Positions 21,556-29,922 of a stretch of DNA of 64,000 bases are shown piece after piece. A program made the translations under genes and the position numbers. Position 1 is the stretch's first letter; each line of letters begins with the position of its first letter. This DNA is from Krasilnikovia cinnamomea (GTDB taxonomy: Bacteria > Actinomycetota > Actinomycetes > Mycobacteriales > Micromonosporaceae), in the NCBI RefSeq assembly GCF_004217545.1, contig NZ_SHKY01000001.1, positions 4,092,001 through 4,156,000 on the forward strand. The letters run 5' to 3'. Under the pieces are notes generated by a model, which was not told the DNA's origin, made no database searches, and saw only the letters and a list, made by a program, of their open reading frames with translations.

Positions 21556-24084
21556 ATGACCGGGCGTCGGCCGTCGCCGCGGCGTTCGCCGGAGTACGCG
21601 TGGTTGATCACGACACCCCTCGCCGCGTTCGCGTTCATCTGCGCTCTGATCTTCTGGGTCTCCGACCCCACCTGGTACCGCGCTTGGCTCGGCGGCCTGG
21701 TTGCGCTCGCGGGCGTCATCCTGGCCGCCGTCGCCGTTCTCAACGTCCTCATCCGCCGGCAGAACACCTCGGTCGTGCTGACCGAGATCCCGCTCGTGCT
21801 GGCTATCTACTTCCTGCCCCCGATGATGGTGCTCACCGTCGTCACGATCGGTGCCGTGATCGCCCAGCTGCGGGCCCGGGTGGAACCAACCAAGCTGTGG
21901 TTCAACGTCGCCAAGTCCGGCGCCGCGACGTCGGCGGCGCTGCTCGTGGCCGCGGCCCTGCCGGACCTGCGCGGAGCGGCTCCCGGGACCTGGGGCATCC
22001 TCTTCGCCGCCTGCATCACCAGCGCCATCGTGTCGCACGTCGCGGTGGGCAGCGTCATCATGCTGCTGCAGGGTCCGCGGGCCGGCCAGGAGGCGTTGCG
22101 GTCCGCACCCGCCGCGATCGGTACGGCCTCCATCAACATCGCCGTCGGCCTGGTCTTCCTCGTCGCCCTGGACGCGACGCCGTGGGCGGGCATCCTGCTG
22201 GGCGTCCTGGTCGCCGCCGTGGTGTTGCTGTTCCGCTCGTTCGCGGGCTTCTTCCGCCAGCACCGCACGCTCGCGGATGTCTACGAGCTGACCCTGGCCG
22301 TCCGCGAGCACAGCAACGACGGCGGCCTGCCCGACGTGCTGCTCGGGCGGGTGCGTCGGCTCATGCGCGCCGAGTGCGCGACCCTCTGGTTGCCCGCCCA
22401 GGGCCGGCACCCGGAGGTGCTGCTCACGGCGCGCGTCGACGACGCGGGACTGCTCGACATCTCGCCCACCCCGACCGCCGTACGCGAGCGCGCGCTCGCC
22501 GGCCAGCACGCCATCGCGGTGGGCACGGCCTTCGACGACACCGCGGATCTCCGGAACACCCTGCGCGACGCGGGCGTCAAGGACGTCATCGCCATCCCGC
22601 TGCGCTCGGGCCAGACCACGGTCGGCTCCCTCGAGGTCGTCAACCGGCTCGGCGAGACGCAGACGTTCCGGCAGGCCGACGTGCAGGTGCTGGAGACGAT
22701 CGCCGCGCACGCCGCGGTCGCGGTGGAGAATTCGCGCCTGGTCGACCGGCTGCGCTACGACGCGTACCACGACCGGCTCACCTCGCTGCCCAACCGGCGG
22801 CGCATGACGGACGCCCTGGCGGAGTCGGTCAAGGTCCGCGCGCCCGGCGAGGTCGTGGCCGTGCTGCTCTTCGACGTGGACGGACTGCGCGAGGTCAACG
22901 AGTCCATGGGCCACTCGGCGGGCGACAAACTGCTGGCCGAGGTCGCGGAGCGGCTGCGCAACATCGCCGGCCCCGGTTCGCTGGTCGGCCGGATCGGCGG
23001 CGACGAGTTCGTGGTCACGCTGCGCGCCGAGAGCACCGAGGCGACCGTGCGGCTGGCCACGGAGATGCGCGAGCAGCTGCGCGGCCCGATGGTGGTCGGC
23101 TCGCTGACCCTCGACGTGGACACGGCCGCGGGCGTCGCGGTCCAACCCGACCACGGCGACGACCCGGAGGCCCTGCTGCGCCGCGCCGAGCTGGCCGCCA
23201 ACGCGGCCAAGATGCTTCCGTACGGGGTGCAGCTGTTCCATCCCGCGCTGGAGTCCCGGGCGGTGCGCCGCCTCGGGCTGGCCGCCGATCTGCGGCGCGC
23301 GCTGGACAACGGCGAACTGGACGTCTACTTCCAGCCCAAGGTCAGGCTGTCCGACCGGCACCTGGTCGGGGTGGAGTGCCTCGCCCGCTGGCAGCATCCG
23401 GCGCACGGCGAGGTGGCACCGGAGGACTTCATCGCGGTCGCCGAGCACACCGGCCAGTTGCACCGGCTCACCGAGGTGGTGCTCACGATGGGCCTGCGCC
23501 GGTGCCGGGCCTGGGCGGACGCCGACCGTCCCCTGTCCATCGCGGTCAACCTGTCCGCGCGCACCCTGCTCGACAGCCGGTTCCCCGAGCTGGTGCACCG
23601 GCTGATCAAGGAGTCCGGGGTCCCGCCGGCGCAGATCACCTTCGAGATCTCCGAGCCCGGCATGCTGGGCGAGATCGAGCGGGCCCTGCCCACCCTGTAC
23701 CGGTTGCGCGACCTCGGGGTGCGCCTGTCCGTCGACGACTTCGGTACGGGCGCCTCATCGCTGTCGTACCTGCGCCAGCTGCCGGTGCAGGAGGTGAAGA
23801 TCGACGACAGCTTCGTGCAGGGCATGGCGACCGACACCGGTGACCTCGCGATCGTGCGCGCGGTGATCAGCCTGTCCCGGGAGTTCGGGCTCACCGTGGT
23901 GGCCGAGGGGGTGGAGAGCGAGCTGACCCTGGAGCTGCTGGAGGAGATGGGCTGCGAGATCGGTCAGGGCTATCTGTTCAGCCGTCCCCTGCCGTACGAG
24001 CGTCTGGAGGCCTGGTTCAGTGCCCAGACCGAGCCCGAGTCCACCCCGACGGGCGAGGTCAGACGCCTGCGCGCGGTGATCTGA
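21556..24084 (+). CDS. membrane-bound GAF-GGDEF-EAL cyclic di-GMP enzyme
   Basis: An 842-residue protein. Residues about 15-240 hold six or so hydrophobic spans; about 250-395 form a GAF-like sensor; the GGDEF domain has an intact GRIGGDEF near 478-485 with DVDGLREVNES in place of the usual DxDxFKxxND; the EAL domain follows. The EAL signature reads ECL (VECLARW, near 605). The other catalytic groups are present: NLSARTLL, FEISEP, DDFGTG, KIDDSF and VVAEGVES. It probably makes and/or breaks cyclic di-GMP at the membrane. Whether both activities remain cannot be read. A small secreted peptide gene precedes it. Confidence 0.9.
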   Translation: MTGRRPSPRRSPEYAWLITTPLAAFAFICALIFWVSDPTWYRAWLGGLVALAGVILAAVAVLNVLIRRQNTSVVLTEIPLVLAIYFLPPMMVLTVVTIGAVIAQLRARVEPTKLWFNVAKSGAATSAALLVAAALPDLRGAAPGTWGILFAACITSAIVSHVAVGSVIMLLQGPRAGQEALRSAPAAIGTASINIAVGLVFLVALDATPWAGILLGVLVAAVVLLFRSFAGFFRQHRTLADVYELTLAVREHSNDGGLPDVLLGRVRRLMRAECATLWLPAQGRHPEVLLTARVDDAGLLDISPTPTAVRERALAGQHAIAVGTAFDDTADLRNTLRDAGVKDVIAIPLRSGQTTVGSLEVVNRLGETQTFRQADVQVLETIAAHAAVAVENSRLVDRLRYDAYHDRLTSLPNRRRMTDALAESVKVRAPGEVVAVLLFDVDGLREVNESMGHSAGDKLLAEVAERLRNIAGPGSLVGRIGGDEFVVTLRAESTEATVRLATEMREQLRGPMVVGSLTLDVDTAAGVAVQPDHGDDPEALLRRAELAANAAKMLPYGVQLFHPALESRAVRRLGLAADLRRALDNGELDVYFQPKVRLSDRHLVGVECLARWQHPAHGEVAPEDFIAVAEHTGQLHRLTEVVLTMGLRRCRAWADADRPLSIAVNLSARTLLDSRFPELVHRLIKESGVPPAQITFEISEPGMLGEIERALPTLYRLRDLGVRLSVDDFGTGASSLSYLRQLPVQEVKIDDSFVQGMATDTGDLAIVRAVISLSREFGLTVVAEGVESELTLELLEEMGCEIGQGYLFSRPLPYERLEAWFSAQTEPESTPTGEVRRLRAVI

Positions 24085-24208
24085 CCGGGTGCCGTCCGGC
24101 GTTCGAGGGCTTCCGGACACGGATCTCCCAGGCGGGCGGGGGATCCGATTTCACCTCCGCTGAGCGGCCGTGTACTCTTACCCCTGCGCATCACGCGAGA
24201 GATCGCGC

Positions 24209-24284
24209 GCCCCCTTAGCTCAGTCGGCAGAGCGTCTCCATGGTAAGGAGAAGGTCTACGGTTCGATTCCGTAAGGGGGCTCCA
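24209..24284 (+). tRNA. tRNA-Thr (GGT), CCA encoded
   Basis: GCCCCCT and AGGGGGC form the acceptor stem; the anticodon stem TCTCC/GGAGA holds loop ATGGTAA with anticodon GGT. Discriminator T and CCA at 24281-24284. Confidence 0.95.
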
Positions 24285-24326
24285 ACCGGGTTCGTTTCCG
24301 CCACAGAGCTGGACTCGGCTCGGCTC

Positions 24327-24399
24327 GGCGGTGTAGCTCAGTTGGCAGAGCAAGCGGCTCATAATCGCTGTGTCGCCGGTTCAAGTCCGGCCACCGCTA
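24327..24399 (+). tRNA. tRNA-Met (CAT, elongator type)
   Basis: GGCGGTG pairs with CACCGCT (first pair G-T). The anticodon CAT is at 24360-24362 and the T arm is CCGGTTCAAGTCCGG. CCA is not encoded. The 5' purine and paired first position fit an elongator rather than an initiator tRNA. Confidence 0.93.
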
Positions 24400-24529
24400 C
24401 TCATCCGGGATTCGTCCCGGATGCCGCGCAAGTAAAGGGCGCTCAACGGCGTCCGTTTTGCATGTCCGGCTAGGCACCGTCTACGCTGGCATGCCGTTAG
24501 CACCCCTGTGAGCAGGAAGGCACCCCGCC

Positions 24530-24697
24530 ATGGCCAAGGCGACCGACGTCCGCCCGAAGATCACCCTGGCGTGTACGGAGTGCAAGGAGCGGAACTACAT
24601 CACTCGCAAGAACCGGCGCAACGACCCGGACCGCATCGAGATGAAGAAGTTCTGCCCCCGGGACGGCAAGCACACCCTGCACCGCGAGACGCGCTGA
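24530..24697 (+). CDS. rpmG: 50S ribosomal protein L33
   Basis: A 55-residue L33 with the family core ([35 protein letters not shown]). The usual zinc set is two CxxC pairs; here the first is CTEC but the second reads CPRD, with Asp where the fourth Cys is expected, so zinc binding may be altered or use His. AGGAAGG precedes the ATG. It lies between tRNA-Met and the dehydratase pair, the normal actinobacterial place just before tRNA-Trp-secE-nusG. Confidence 0.93.
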   Translation: MAKATDVRPKITLACTECKERNYITRKNRRNDPDRIEMKKFCPRDGKHTLHRETR

Positions 24698-24788
24698 TCT
24701 CTCGTACCTGAATTCTTTCGGCGTGGCGGCGACCGTGACGGTCGCCGCCACGCCTGCTTTCTGTTCCGGTGGAGGGTAGGTTCGGCCC

Positions 24789-25241
24789 ATGCCCCTGGAT
24801 CAGTCCTTCGTCGGCCGGAGCTTCCCGCCGACCCCGCCCTACCTGGTGGGCCGCGAAAAGATCCGTGAGTTCGCGACCGCGATCGGCGCGACCGAGCCGG
24901 AATATCACGACCCCGAGGCGGCCCGAGCGCTCGGCTACCCGGACGTGCTGGCGCCGCCCACCTTCCCGGTGGTGGTGACCATGGCGGCGAGCCAGCAGAT
25001 CGTCACCGACCCCGAACTCAACCTGGACTACAGCCGGGTGGTGCACGGCGACCAGCGGTTCGCCTACACCCGTCCGGTGGTCGCCGGGGACGCGCTGGTC
25101 TGCGTCAACACGATCGAGGAGATCACCACCCGGGGCGGGCACGACTTCCTCACCACCCGCACCGACGTCACCACCGAGGCCGGCGAGCCGGTCGTCACGG
25201 CCTGGTCGAAGCTCGTCCAGCGCGGGGAGGATCACGCATGA
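24789..25241 (+). CDS. MaoC-like dehydratase subunit, HadA-like
   Basis: A 150-residue hot-dog protein of the HadA (Rv0635-like, FAS1-type dehydratase) group: SFVGRSFPPTPPYLVGREKI, an EYHDPEAARALGY segment and an LAPPTFPVV segment. In mycobacteria the homologous pair dehydrates hydroxyacyl-ACP in fatty or mycolic acid elongation; Micromonosporaceae lack mycolates, so a general acyl-ACP role is more likely (inference). Overlaps the next gene by ATGA; the catalytic half is expected in that partner. Confidence 0.85.
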   Translation: MPLDQSFVGRSFPPTPPYLVGREKIREFATAIGATEPEYHDPEAARALGYPDVLAPPTFPVVVTMAASQQIVTDPELNLDYSRVVHGDQRFAYTRPVVAGDALVCVNTIEEITTRGGHDFLTTRTDVTTEAGEPVVTAWSKLVQRGEDHA

Positions 25242-25636
25242 GCGGCGACGTGCTGCCGGTGCAGCGGTTCCGGGTCACCCGTGCCGACCTGGTGCGGTAC
25301 GCGGGCGCCTCGGGCGACTTCAACCCGATCCACTGGAGCGACCGGGTGGCTACCGGCGTCGGCCTGCCCGGGGTGATCGCGCACGGCATGTTCACCATGG
25401 CGCTGACCGGCCGGGCCGTGACCGCGTGGGCCGGCGCGCCCGACGCCGTGGTCGAGTTCAGTGTCCGGTTCGCCCGCCCTGTGCCCGTTCCCGACACGGA
25501 CGAGGGTACGGAGGTGGAGGTCTCGGCCGTGGTCAAGGAGGTCACCGACGACGGGCTGACCCGGCTCGACCTGACCGCCACCTGTCAGGGGGAGAAAGTC
25601 CTGTCCCTGGCCAGGGCCACGATCCGTAAGCGGTGA
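25238..25636 (+). CDS. MaoC-like dehydratase subunit, HadB-like
   Basis: A 132-residue hot-dog hydratase with the hydratase-2 motif: YAGASGDFNPIHWSDRVA (catalytic Asp and His spaced DxxxxH) and GVIAHGMFTMALTGR. Together with the overlapping HadA-like gene it forms a heterodimer that removes water from 3-hydroxyacyl thioesters. The pair sits before tRNA-Trp and secE as in other actinobacteria. Confidence 0.87.
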   Translation: MSGDVLPVQRFRVTRADLVRYAGASGDFNPIHWSDRVATGVGLPGVIAHGMFTMALTGRAVTAWAGAPDAVVEFSVRFARPVPVPDTDEGTEVEVSAVVKEVTDDGLTRLDLTATCQGEKVLSLARATIRKR

Positions 25637-25670
25637 CCCGGTTCGCCCGCCCCGGGCCGGGGAGGGCGAG

Positions 25671-25700
25671 TTGGGATTCCGAGCGGCGTACCCGTACACT
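25671..25700 (+). promoter_or_regulatory. promoter for tRNA-Trp/secE region
   Basis: TTGGGA (25671-25676), 18 bp, TACACT (25695-25700), about 70 bp before tRNA-Trp. Confidence 0.6.
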
Positions 25701-25773
25701 GGTGCGCCGTGGGGTACTGAACCCTGCCTTTCGTGTGCGGCATCTCTCGTGGGCGAATTGGTAGGACCCGCAC

Positions 25774-25846
<73 letters not shown>

Positions 25847-25981
25847 CGCAACCGATCGGCGTGGCTTCCGGCGCCTCGCGCCGGACCGCCGGCGGCGGTC
25901 CGCCCGGCGCGGGCGGCCGGCACGAGCCCAGCGCACACCTGGCGCTGACGCGACATCCACCGACGACGGGAAGAGGGCGAA

Positions 25982-26368
25982 GTGGCCGAGAGGAAGCAAC
26001 CCGGTGACGACGCCGCGGGCGGCCGCCCCGACAACGAGGTGCCCGATGACGCGACGTTCGAGGTCGAGGACGTCGCGGACGACGAGCCGGTAGGCCGCGG
26101 CGGCACTGCCGTTCGCGAGCGCAAGGCGAGCGCCGACAGCCCCAGGGCGAAGAAGGAAGGCCGGGTCGGCATCTTCGGCCGGATCGGTGGGTTCTTCCGC
26201 GAGGTCGTCAGCGAACTACGTAAGGTCATCTGGCCGACGCGTAAGGAACTGCTGACCTACACCGGCGTCGTGATCGTGTTCGTCACGGTCGTGACGGCGA
26301 TCGTGGCTGTGCTGGACTACGGGTTCGCCAAGGCGGTCCTGTTCGCCTTCGGCGGCAAGAGCAGCTGA
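25982..26368 (+). CDS. secE: preprotein translocase subunit SecE
   Basis: A 128-residue single-span SecE. The first 60 residues are a hydrophilic actinobacterial extension; the core FFREVVSELRKVIWPTRKEL near 75-95 is the conserved amphipathic helix, followed by one membrane helix (YTGVVIVFVTVVTAIVAVL). It forms the channel with SecY (gene at 53467). GTG start. Followed 20 bp later by nusG. Confidence 0.95.
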   Translation: MAERKQPGDDAAGGRPDNEVPDDATFEVEDVADDEPVGRGGTAVRERKASADSPRAKKEGRVGIFGRIGGFFREVVSELRKVIWPTRKELLTYTGVVIVFVTVVTAIVAVLDYGFAKAVLFAFGGKSS

Positions 26369-26388
26369 CATTACGGAAGTGAGCGAGC

Positions 26389-27096
26389 GTGCCTGAGTAC
26401 GACGAGACCGCCGACGAGCAGTCCTCGGTGGCCACGGCGGCCACCGACGAGTCGGTCGAGGCCGCCGGCACCGTGGAGACTGCCGCCCCGGAGGCGGACG
26501 ACGACTACGACCCTGTGGCCGAGCTGCGGCAGAAGCTGCGTTACGCGCCCGGTGACTGGTACGTGGTGCATTCGTACGCCGGCTACGAGAACAAGGTGAA
26601 GACCAACCTCGAGACCCGGATCACCAGCCTCGACATGGAGGACTTCATCTTCCAGGTCGAGGTGCCGACCCGCGAAGAGGTCGAGGTCAAGAACGGCAAG
26701 CGCCTCCAGGTCCAGAACAAGGTCTTCCCGGGCTACATCCTGGTCCGCATGGACCTGACCCCGGAGTCGTACTCGTGCGTGCGCAACACGCCCGGGGTGA
26801 CCGGCTTCGTGGGCTCGACGGACCGCGTCGACCGGCCGGCACCGCTGTCGCTCGACGAGGTGCTGAAGTGGCTGGCCCCGGCCGTCGAGGCCGAGGAGAA
26901 GAAGGCCAAGCCGGAGGTCCGGGTGCTGGACTTCGAGGTGGGCGACTCGGTCACCGTGACCGACGGTGCGTTCGCGTCGCTGCCGGCCTCGATCAGTGAG
27001 ATCAACGCGGACCAGCAGAAGCTGAAGGTCCTGGTGTCGATCTTCGGCCGGGAGACCCCGGTCGAGCTCAACTTCAACCAGGTCACCAAGATCTAG
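26389..27096 (+). CDS. nusG: transcription antitermination factor NusG
   Basis: A 235-residue NusG. About 45 acidic residues precede the NGN domain ([19 protein letters not shown] near 58-76, [11 protein letters not shown] near 115) and a C-terminal KOW domain ([18 protein letters not shown] near 182). It binds RNA polymerase and links it to Rho or the ribosome. GTG start. In nearly all actinobacteria the next gene is rplK; here it is rplA. Confidence 0.95.
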   Translation: MPEYDETADEQSSVATAATDESVEAAGTVETAAPEADDDYDPVAELRQKLRYAPGDWYVVHSYAGYENKVKTNLETRITSLDMEDFIFQVEVPTREEVEVKNGKRLQVQNKVFPGYILVRMDLTPESYSCVRNTPGVTGFVGSTDRVDRPAPLSLDEVLKWLAPAVEAEEKKAKPEVRVLDFEVGDSVTVTDGAFASLPASISEINADQQKLKVLVSIFGRETPVELNFNQVTKI

Positions 27097-27163
27097 CAAC
27101 ACGCAAGCCGTGGGAGGGGCGCGATCCGCGCGCTCCGCCATCTACCACAGGAGTAAAGAGAAA
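27097..27163 (+). other. nusG-rplA junction where rplK (L11) is expected but absent
   Basis: Only 67 bp separate the nusG stop from the rplA ATG. The usual order is secE-nusG-rplK-rplA. The gap keeps a GGAG...CTCC hairpin (27113-27136) and the rplA ribosome site (AGGAG), which look like a normal rplK-rplA spacer, so a clean loss of the rplK reading frame between two spacers is suggested. Confidence 0.75.
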
Positions 27164-27877
27164 ATGCAGCGCAGCAAGGGCTACCGCAAGGCGGCCGAGC
27201 AGATCGACGCCGCCAAGCTCTACGAGCCCGCCGACGCCATCAAGCTGGCGAAGGACACGAGCCCGACGAAGTTCGACGCCACGGTCGAGGTCGCGATGCG
27301 GCTCGGCGTGGACCCCCGCAAGGCGGACCAGATGGTCCGTGGCACGGTCAACCTGCCGCACGGCACGGGCAAGACCGCGCGCGTGATCGTCTTCGCCCAG
27401 GGCCCGAAGGCCGAGGAGGCCGTGGCCGCCGGTGCGGACGAGGTCGGCACGGACGAACTGGTCGCCCGGATCCAGGGCGGCTGGCTGGACTTCGACGCCG
27501 CGATCGCCACCCCGGACCAGATGGCCAAGATCGGCCGGATTGCCCGTATCCTCGGCCCCCGTGGCCTGATGCCGAACCCGAAGACCGGCACGGTGACCAT
27601 GGACGTCGCCAAGGCGGTCTCGGACATCAAGGGCGGCAAGATCACCTTCCGGGTGGACAAGCACTCGAACCTGCACCTGATCATCGGTAAGGCGTCGTTC
27701 TCGGCCGACCAGCTGGTCGACAACTACGCCGCGGTCCTCGACGAGGTCCTGCGCGCGAAGCCGTCCGCGGCCAAGGGCAAGTACCTCAAGAAGGTCACCG
27801 TCACCACCACCATGGGCCCGGGCATCCAGATCGACCCGAACGTGGTGAAGAACCTGCGCGAGAGCGCCGACGTCTGA
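27164..27877 (+). CDS. rplA: 50S ribosomal protein L1
   Basis: A 237-residue L1 of normal length: [14 protein letters not shown] at the start, [12 protein letters not shown] and the [16 protein letters not shown] loop near 120-140 that contacts 23S rRNA at the L1 stalk. The ATG at 27164 has AGGAG upstream; the open frame extends 18 codons further but without a start context. Followed by a strong terminator. Confidence 0.96.
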   Translation: MQRSKGYRKAAEQIDAAKLYEPADAIKLAKDTSPTKFDATVEVAMRLGVDPRKADQMVRGTVNLPHGTGKTARVIVFAQGPKAEEAVAAGADEVGTDELVARIQGGWLDFDAAIATPDQMAKIGRIARILGPRGLMPNPKTGTVTMDVAKAVSDIKGGKITFRVDKHSNLHLIIGKASFSADQLVDNYAAVLDEVLRAKPSAAKGKYLKKVTVTTTMGPGIQIDPNVVKNLRESADV

Positions 27878-27896
27878 CGTCACGCCGCATCGCGTC

Positions 27897-27928
27897 GAGA
27901 GCCCCCCGGACCATTCCGGGGGGCTCTC
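27897..27928 (+). terminator. strong terminator after rplA
   Basis: A perfect 14-bp stem (GAGAGCCCCCCGGA / TCCGGGGGGCTCTC) with loop CCAT, 19 bp after the rplA stop. Confidence 0.85.
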
Positions 27929-28339
27929 GCATGTCCCAGATCCCCGGTCGGAGTCGACGGCCGCTCCGACCGTGATGCCGTCGGCGATCGGGAACAAGCC
28001 GCGTGGCGGGGACGACCCGCGAGGCACGAGATGGGCGGATTTGGTTTCGCGGGCGGGGCCGCGTACTCTTCGTTTCGAAGTTCCACCCACAGACCGCCGG
28101 TCGCCGTGGCACCCGTCGTCGGACAGTTTCGTTCTCCGACGGAGGCCGCAGCCGAAGGCCCCGCAACCCGCGGGCGGCCCGCGCAGGGGAGAACGGTTCG
28201 CGACCATCGTCTGCGAGCCGCGGTCCTAGCCGACCGCGTCTGGCCGTCAATGTCCGCCCCGTGCGCTCACCTGCGCCGGGGCGTTTCTCGTGTTCGGGCC
28301 TGGATCTTCCGGCGGCTCGAGCAAGGAGAGAGGAGGGAC
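27929..28339 (+). other. promoter and long leader of the rplJL operon
   Basis: 411 bp without a gene. The promoter lies at 28041-28069; transcription from it would give an untranslated leader of about 260 nt. Long rplJ leaders elsewhere carry an L10(L12) autoregulatory site; a GC-rich structured stretch at about 28130-28330 is the likely equivalent here (inference). Confidence 0.6.
28041..28069 (+). promoter_or_regulatory. rplJ promoter
   Basis: TTGGTT (28041-28046), 17 bp, TACTCT (28064-28069). Confidence 0.65.
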
Positions 28340-28885
28340 ATGGCGGACAAGCCGGTCCGGGCCGACAAGGCCACTGCCGTTGCCGAACTGACGGACCAGT
28401 TCCGGAACTCGAAGGCCGCTGTGTTGACCGAGTACCGCGGTCTCACGGTTGCCCAGCTCACCGAGCTGCGGCGGGCGCTCGGCAAGGAGACTACGTACTC
28501 CGTGTCGAAGAACACGCTCGCGAAGCGGGCGGCGACCGAGGCGGGCATCGAGGGTCTCGACGCGCTGTTCACCGGTCCTACCGCGCTCGCCTTCGTCAGC
28601 GGTGACCCGGTCGAGGCGGCCAAGGGTCTGCGGGCCTTCGCCAAGGCCCACCCGGTCATGGTCATCAAGGGCGGCGTCTTCGAGGGCAAGGCCATCACGG
28701 CCGCCGAGGTCAACAAGATCGCTGACCTCGAGTCCCGCGAGGTGCTGCTGGCCAAGCTGGCCGGCGCCATGAAGGGCAACTTGACGAAGGCGGCGGGCCT
28801 GTTCCAGGCGCCGCTGTCCAAGACTGCCCGCCTGGCGGCGGCACTGCAGGACAAGAAGAGCGCAGAGGGTTCCGCAGAGGGCTGA
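28340..28885 (+). CDS. rplJ: 50S ribosomal protein L10
   Basis: A 181-residue L10: [35 protein letters not shown] (recognised by [15 protein letters not shown]), KNTLAKRAA, and a C-terminal helix that binds L7/L12 dimers. It anchors the ribosomal stalk. GGAGGG precedes the ATG. Followed 54 bp later by rplL. The stalk base partner L11 has no gene at its usual place upstream. Confidence 0.95.
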   Translation: MADKPVRADKATAVAELTDQFRNSKAAVLTEYRGLTVAQLTELRRALGKETTYSVSKNTLAKRAATEAGIEGLDALFTGPTALAFVSGDPVEAAKGLRAFAKAHPVMVIKGGVFEGKAITAAEVNKIADLESREVLLAKLAGAMKGNLTKAAGLFQAPLSKTARLAAALQDKKSAEGSAEG

Positions 28886-28939
28886 AGCCCCGCGCGGAGT
28901 TGACTTTTCATTTTCAGAAACAAGGAAAGGACGCCAGAC

Positions 28940-29329
28940 ATGGCGAAGCTCAGCACTGCGGAGCTGCTCGACGCGTTCAAGGAGATGACGCTGATCGAGC
29001 TCTCGGAGTTCGTGAAGCAGTTCGAGGAGACCTTCGAGGTCACCGCGGCCGCCCCGGTTGCCGTTGCGGCCGCCGCGGCCCCGGGTGGCGGCGACGGTGG
29101 CGCGGCCGAGGCCGAGAAGGACTCCTTCGACGTCGTTCTGGAGAGCGACGGCGGCAAGAAGATCCAGGTCATCAAGGTCGTGCGTGAGCTGACCGGCCTG
29201 GGCCTCAAGGAGGCCAAGGACGCCGTCGAGGGTGCCCCCAAGGCGATCCTGGAGGGTGTCAACAAGGAGAAGGCCGAGGCTGCCAAGGCCAAGCTCGAGG
29301 GCGAAGGCGCCAAGGTTACGCTCAAGTGA
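28940..29329 (+). CDS. rplL: 50S ribosomal protein L7/L12
   Basis: A 129-residue L7/L12. N-terminal dimerisation domain ([18 protein letters not shown]), Ala/Gly-rich hinge near residues 40-60, and C-terminal factor-binding domain ([20 protein letters not shown]). It recruits EF-Tu and EF-G to the ribosome. Typical length and place after rplJ. Confidence 0.96.
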   Translation: MAKLSTAELLDAFKEMTLIELSEFVKQFEETFEVTAAAPVAVAAAAAPGGGDGGAAEAEKDSFDVVLESDGGKKIQVIKVVRELTGLGLKEAKDAVEGAPKAILEGVNKEKAEAAKAKLEGEGAKVTLK

Positions 29330-29352
29330 GCTGACGCTGCGTAACGGCAAAG

Positions 29353-29382
29353 GGTGGGGGTCCATTAGGGCCTCCACCTTTT
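29353..29382 (+). terminator. attenuator/terminator after rplL
   Basis: GGTGGGGG (29353-29360) pairs with CCTCCACC (29371-29378), one mismatch, followed by TTTT. Confidence 0.7.
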
Positions 29383-29733
29383 GTCATTTCTGTGCTTTCG
29401 CAGGTCAGGTCGCCTTTCCGGGGCGGTCAGGTTGCCGACTGACAAATGTCGCCAACCCGTACCGGGCGTGCGTTATGGTCGCTATGCCGCGTCCGTTGGG
29501 CGACGGCACGGCGCCGAGACCCTTGACTGTGTGTCCGCTGGCAGGCACGCTGACATCAGCAAGTTTCCGCGCTTGCGACAGCCCGCCTGTGGGTACACCG
29601 AGACGAACGGGACCCGCGGACGGCACGAGGGAGAGACGCCGCGTTCCAGAGCGGCCCCGCTTGCGGCACCGGCCCCGAGAGGCGCCGGTAGGAGGCCGCG
29701 GGGACGCGCTCCGCAGCGCCCCTCGGCGAGGGC

Positions 29734-29762
29734 TGGACAGCGGTTAGCCGAGCGGCTACACT
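29734..29762 (+). promoter_or_regulatory. rpoB promoter
   Basis: TGGACA (29734-29739), 17 bp, TACACT (29757-29762). Confidence 0.65.
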
Positions 29763-29922
29763 GCTAGTTTGCGCTGCCTTCTGTCTTGCGCCCTGCCAGG
29801 ATATCCATCCGGATAACTTCCTGGGGGGTCCATTGGAGTGCACGCAGCCAGAAAGTGCACGCAGACAGTTGCATACCGCAGCTCAGCCGCATCAGCAGCA
29901 CCGGTCCTCGGAAGGACGCATC

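Larger units (their letters stand above)
29330..29922 (+). other. rplL-rpoB intergenic region
   Basis: 593 bp without a credible gene. It holds a terminator/attenuator just after rplL, then a promoter at 29734-29762 that would give a leader of about 150 nt for rpoB. This is the usual layout for separate control of RNA polymerase and stalk proteins. Confidence 0.65.
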
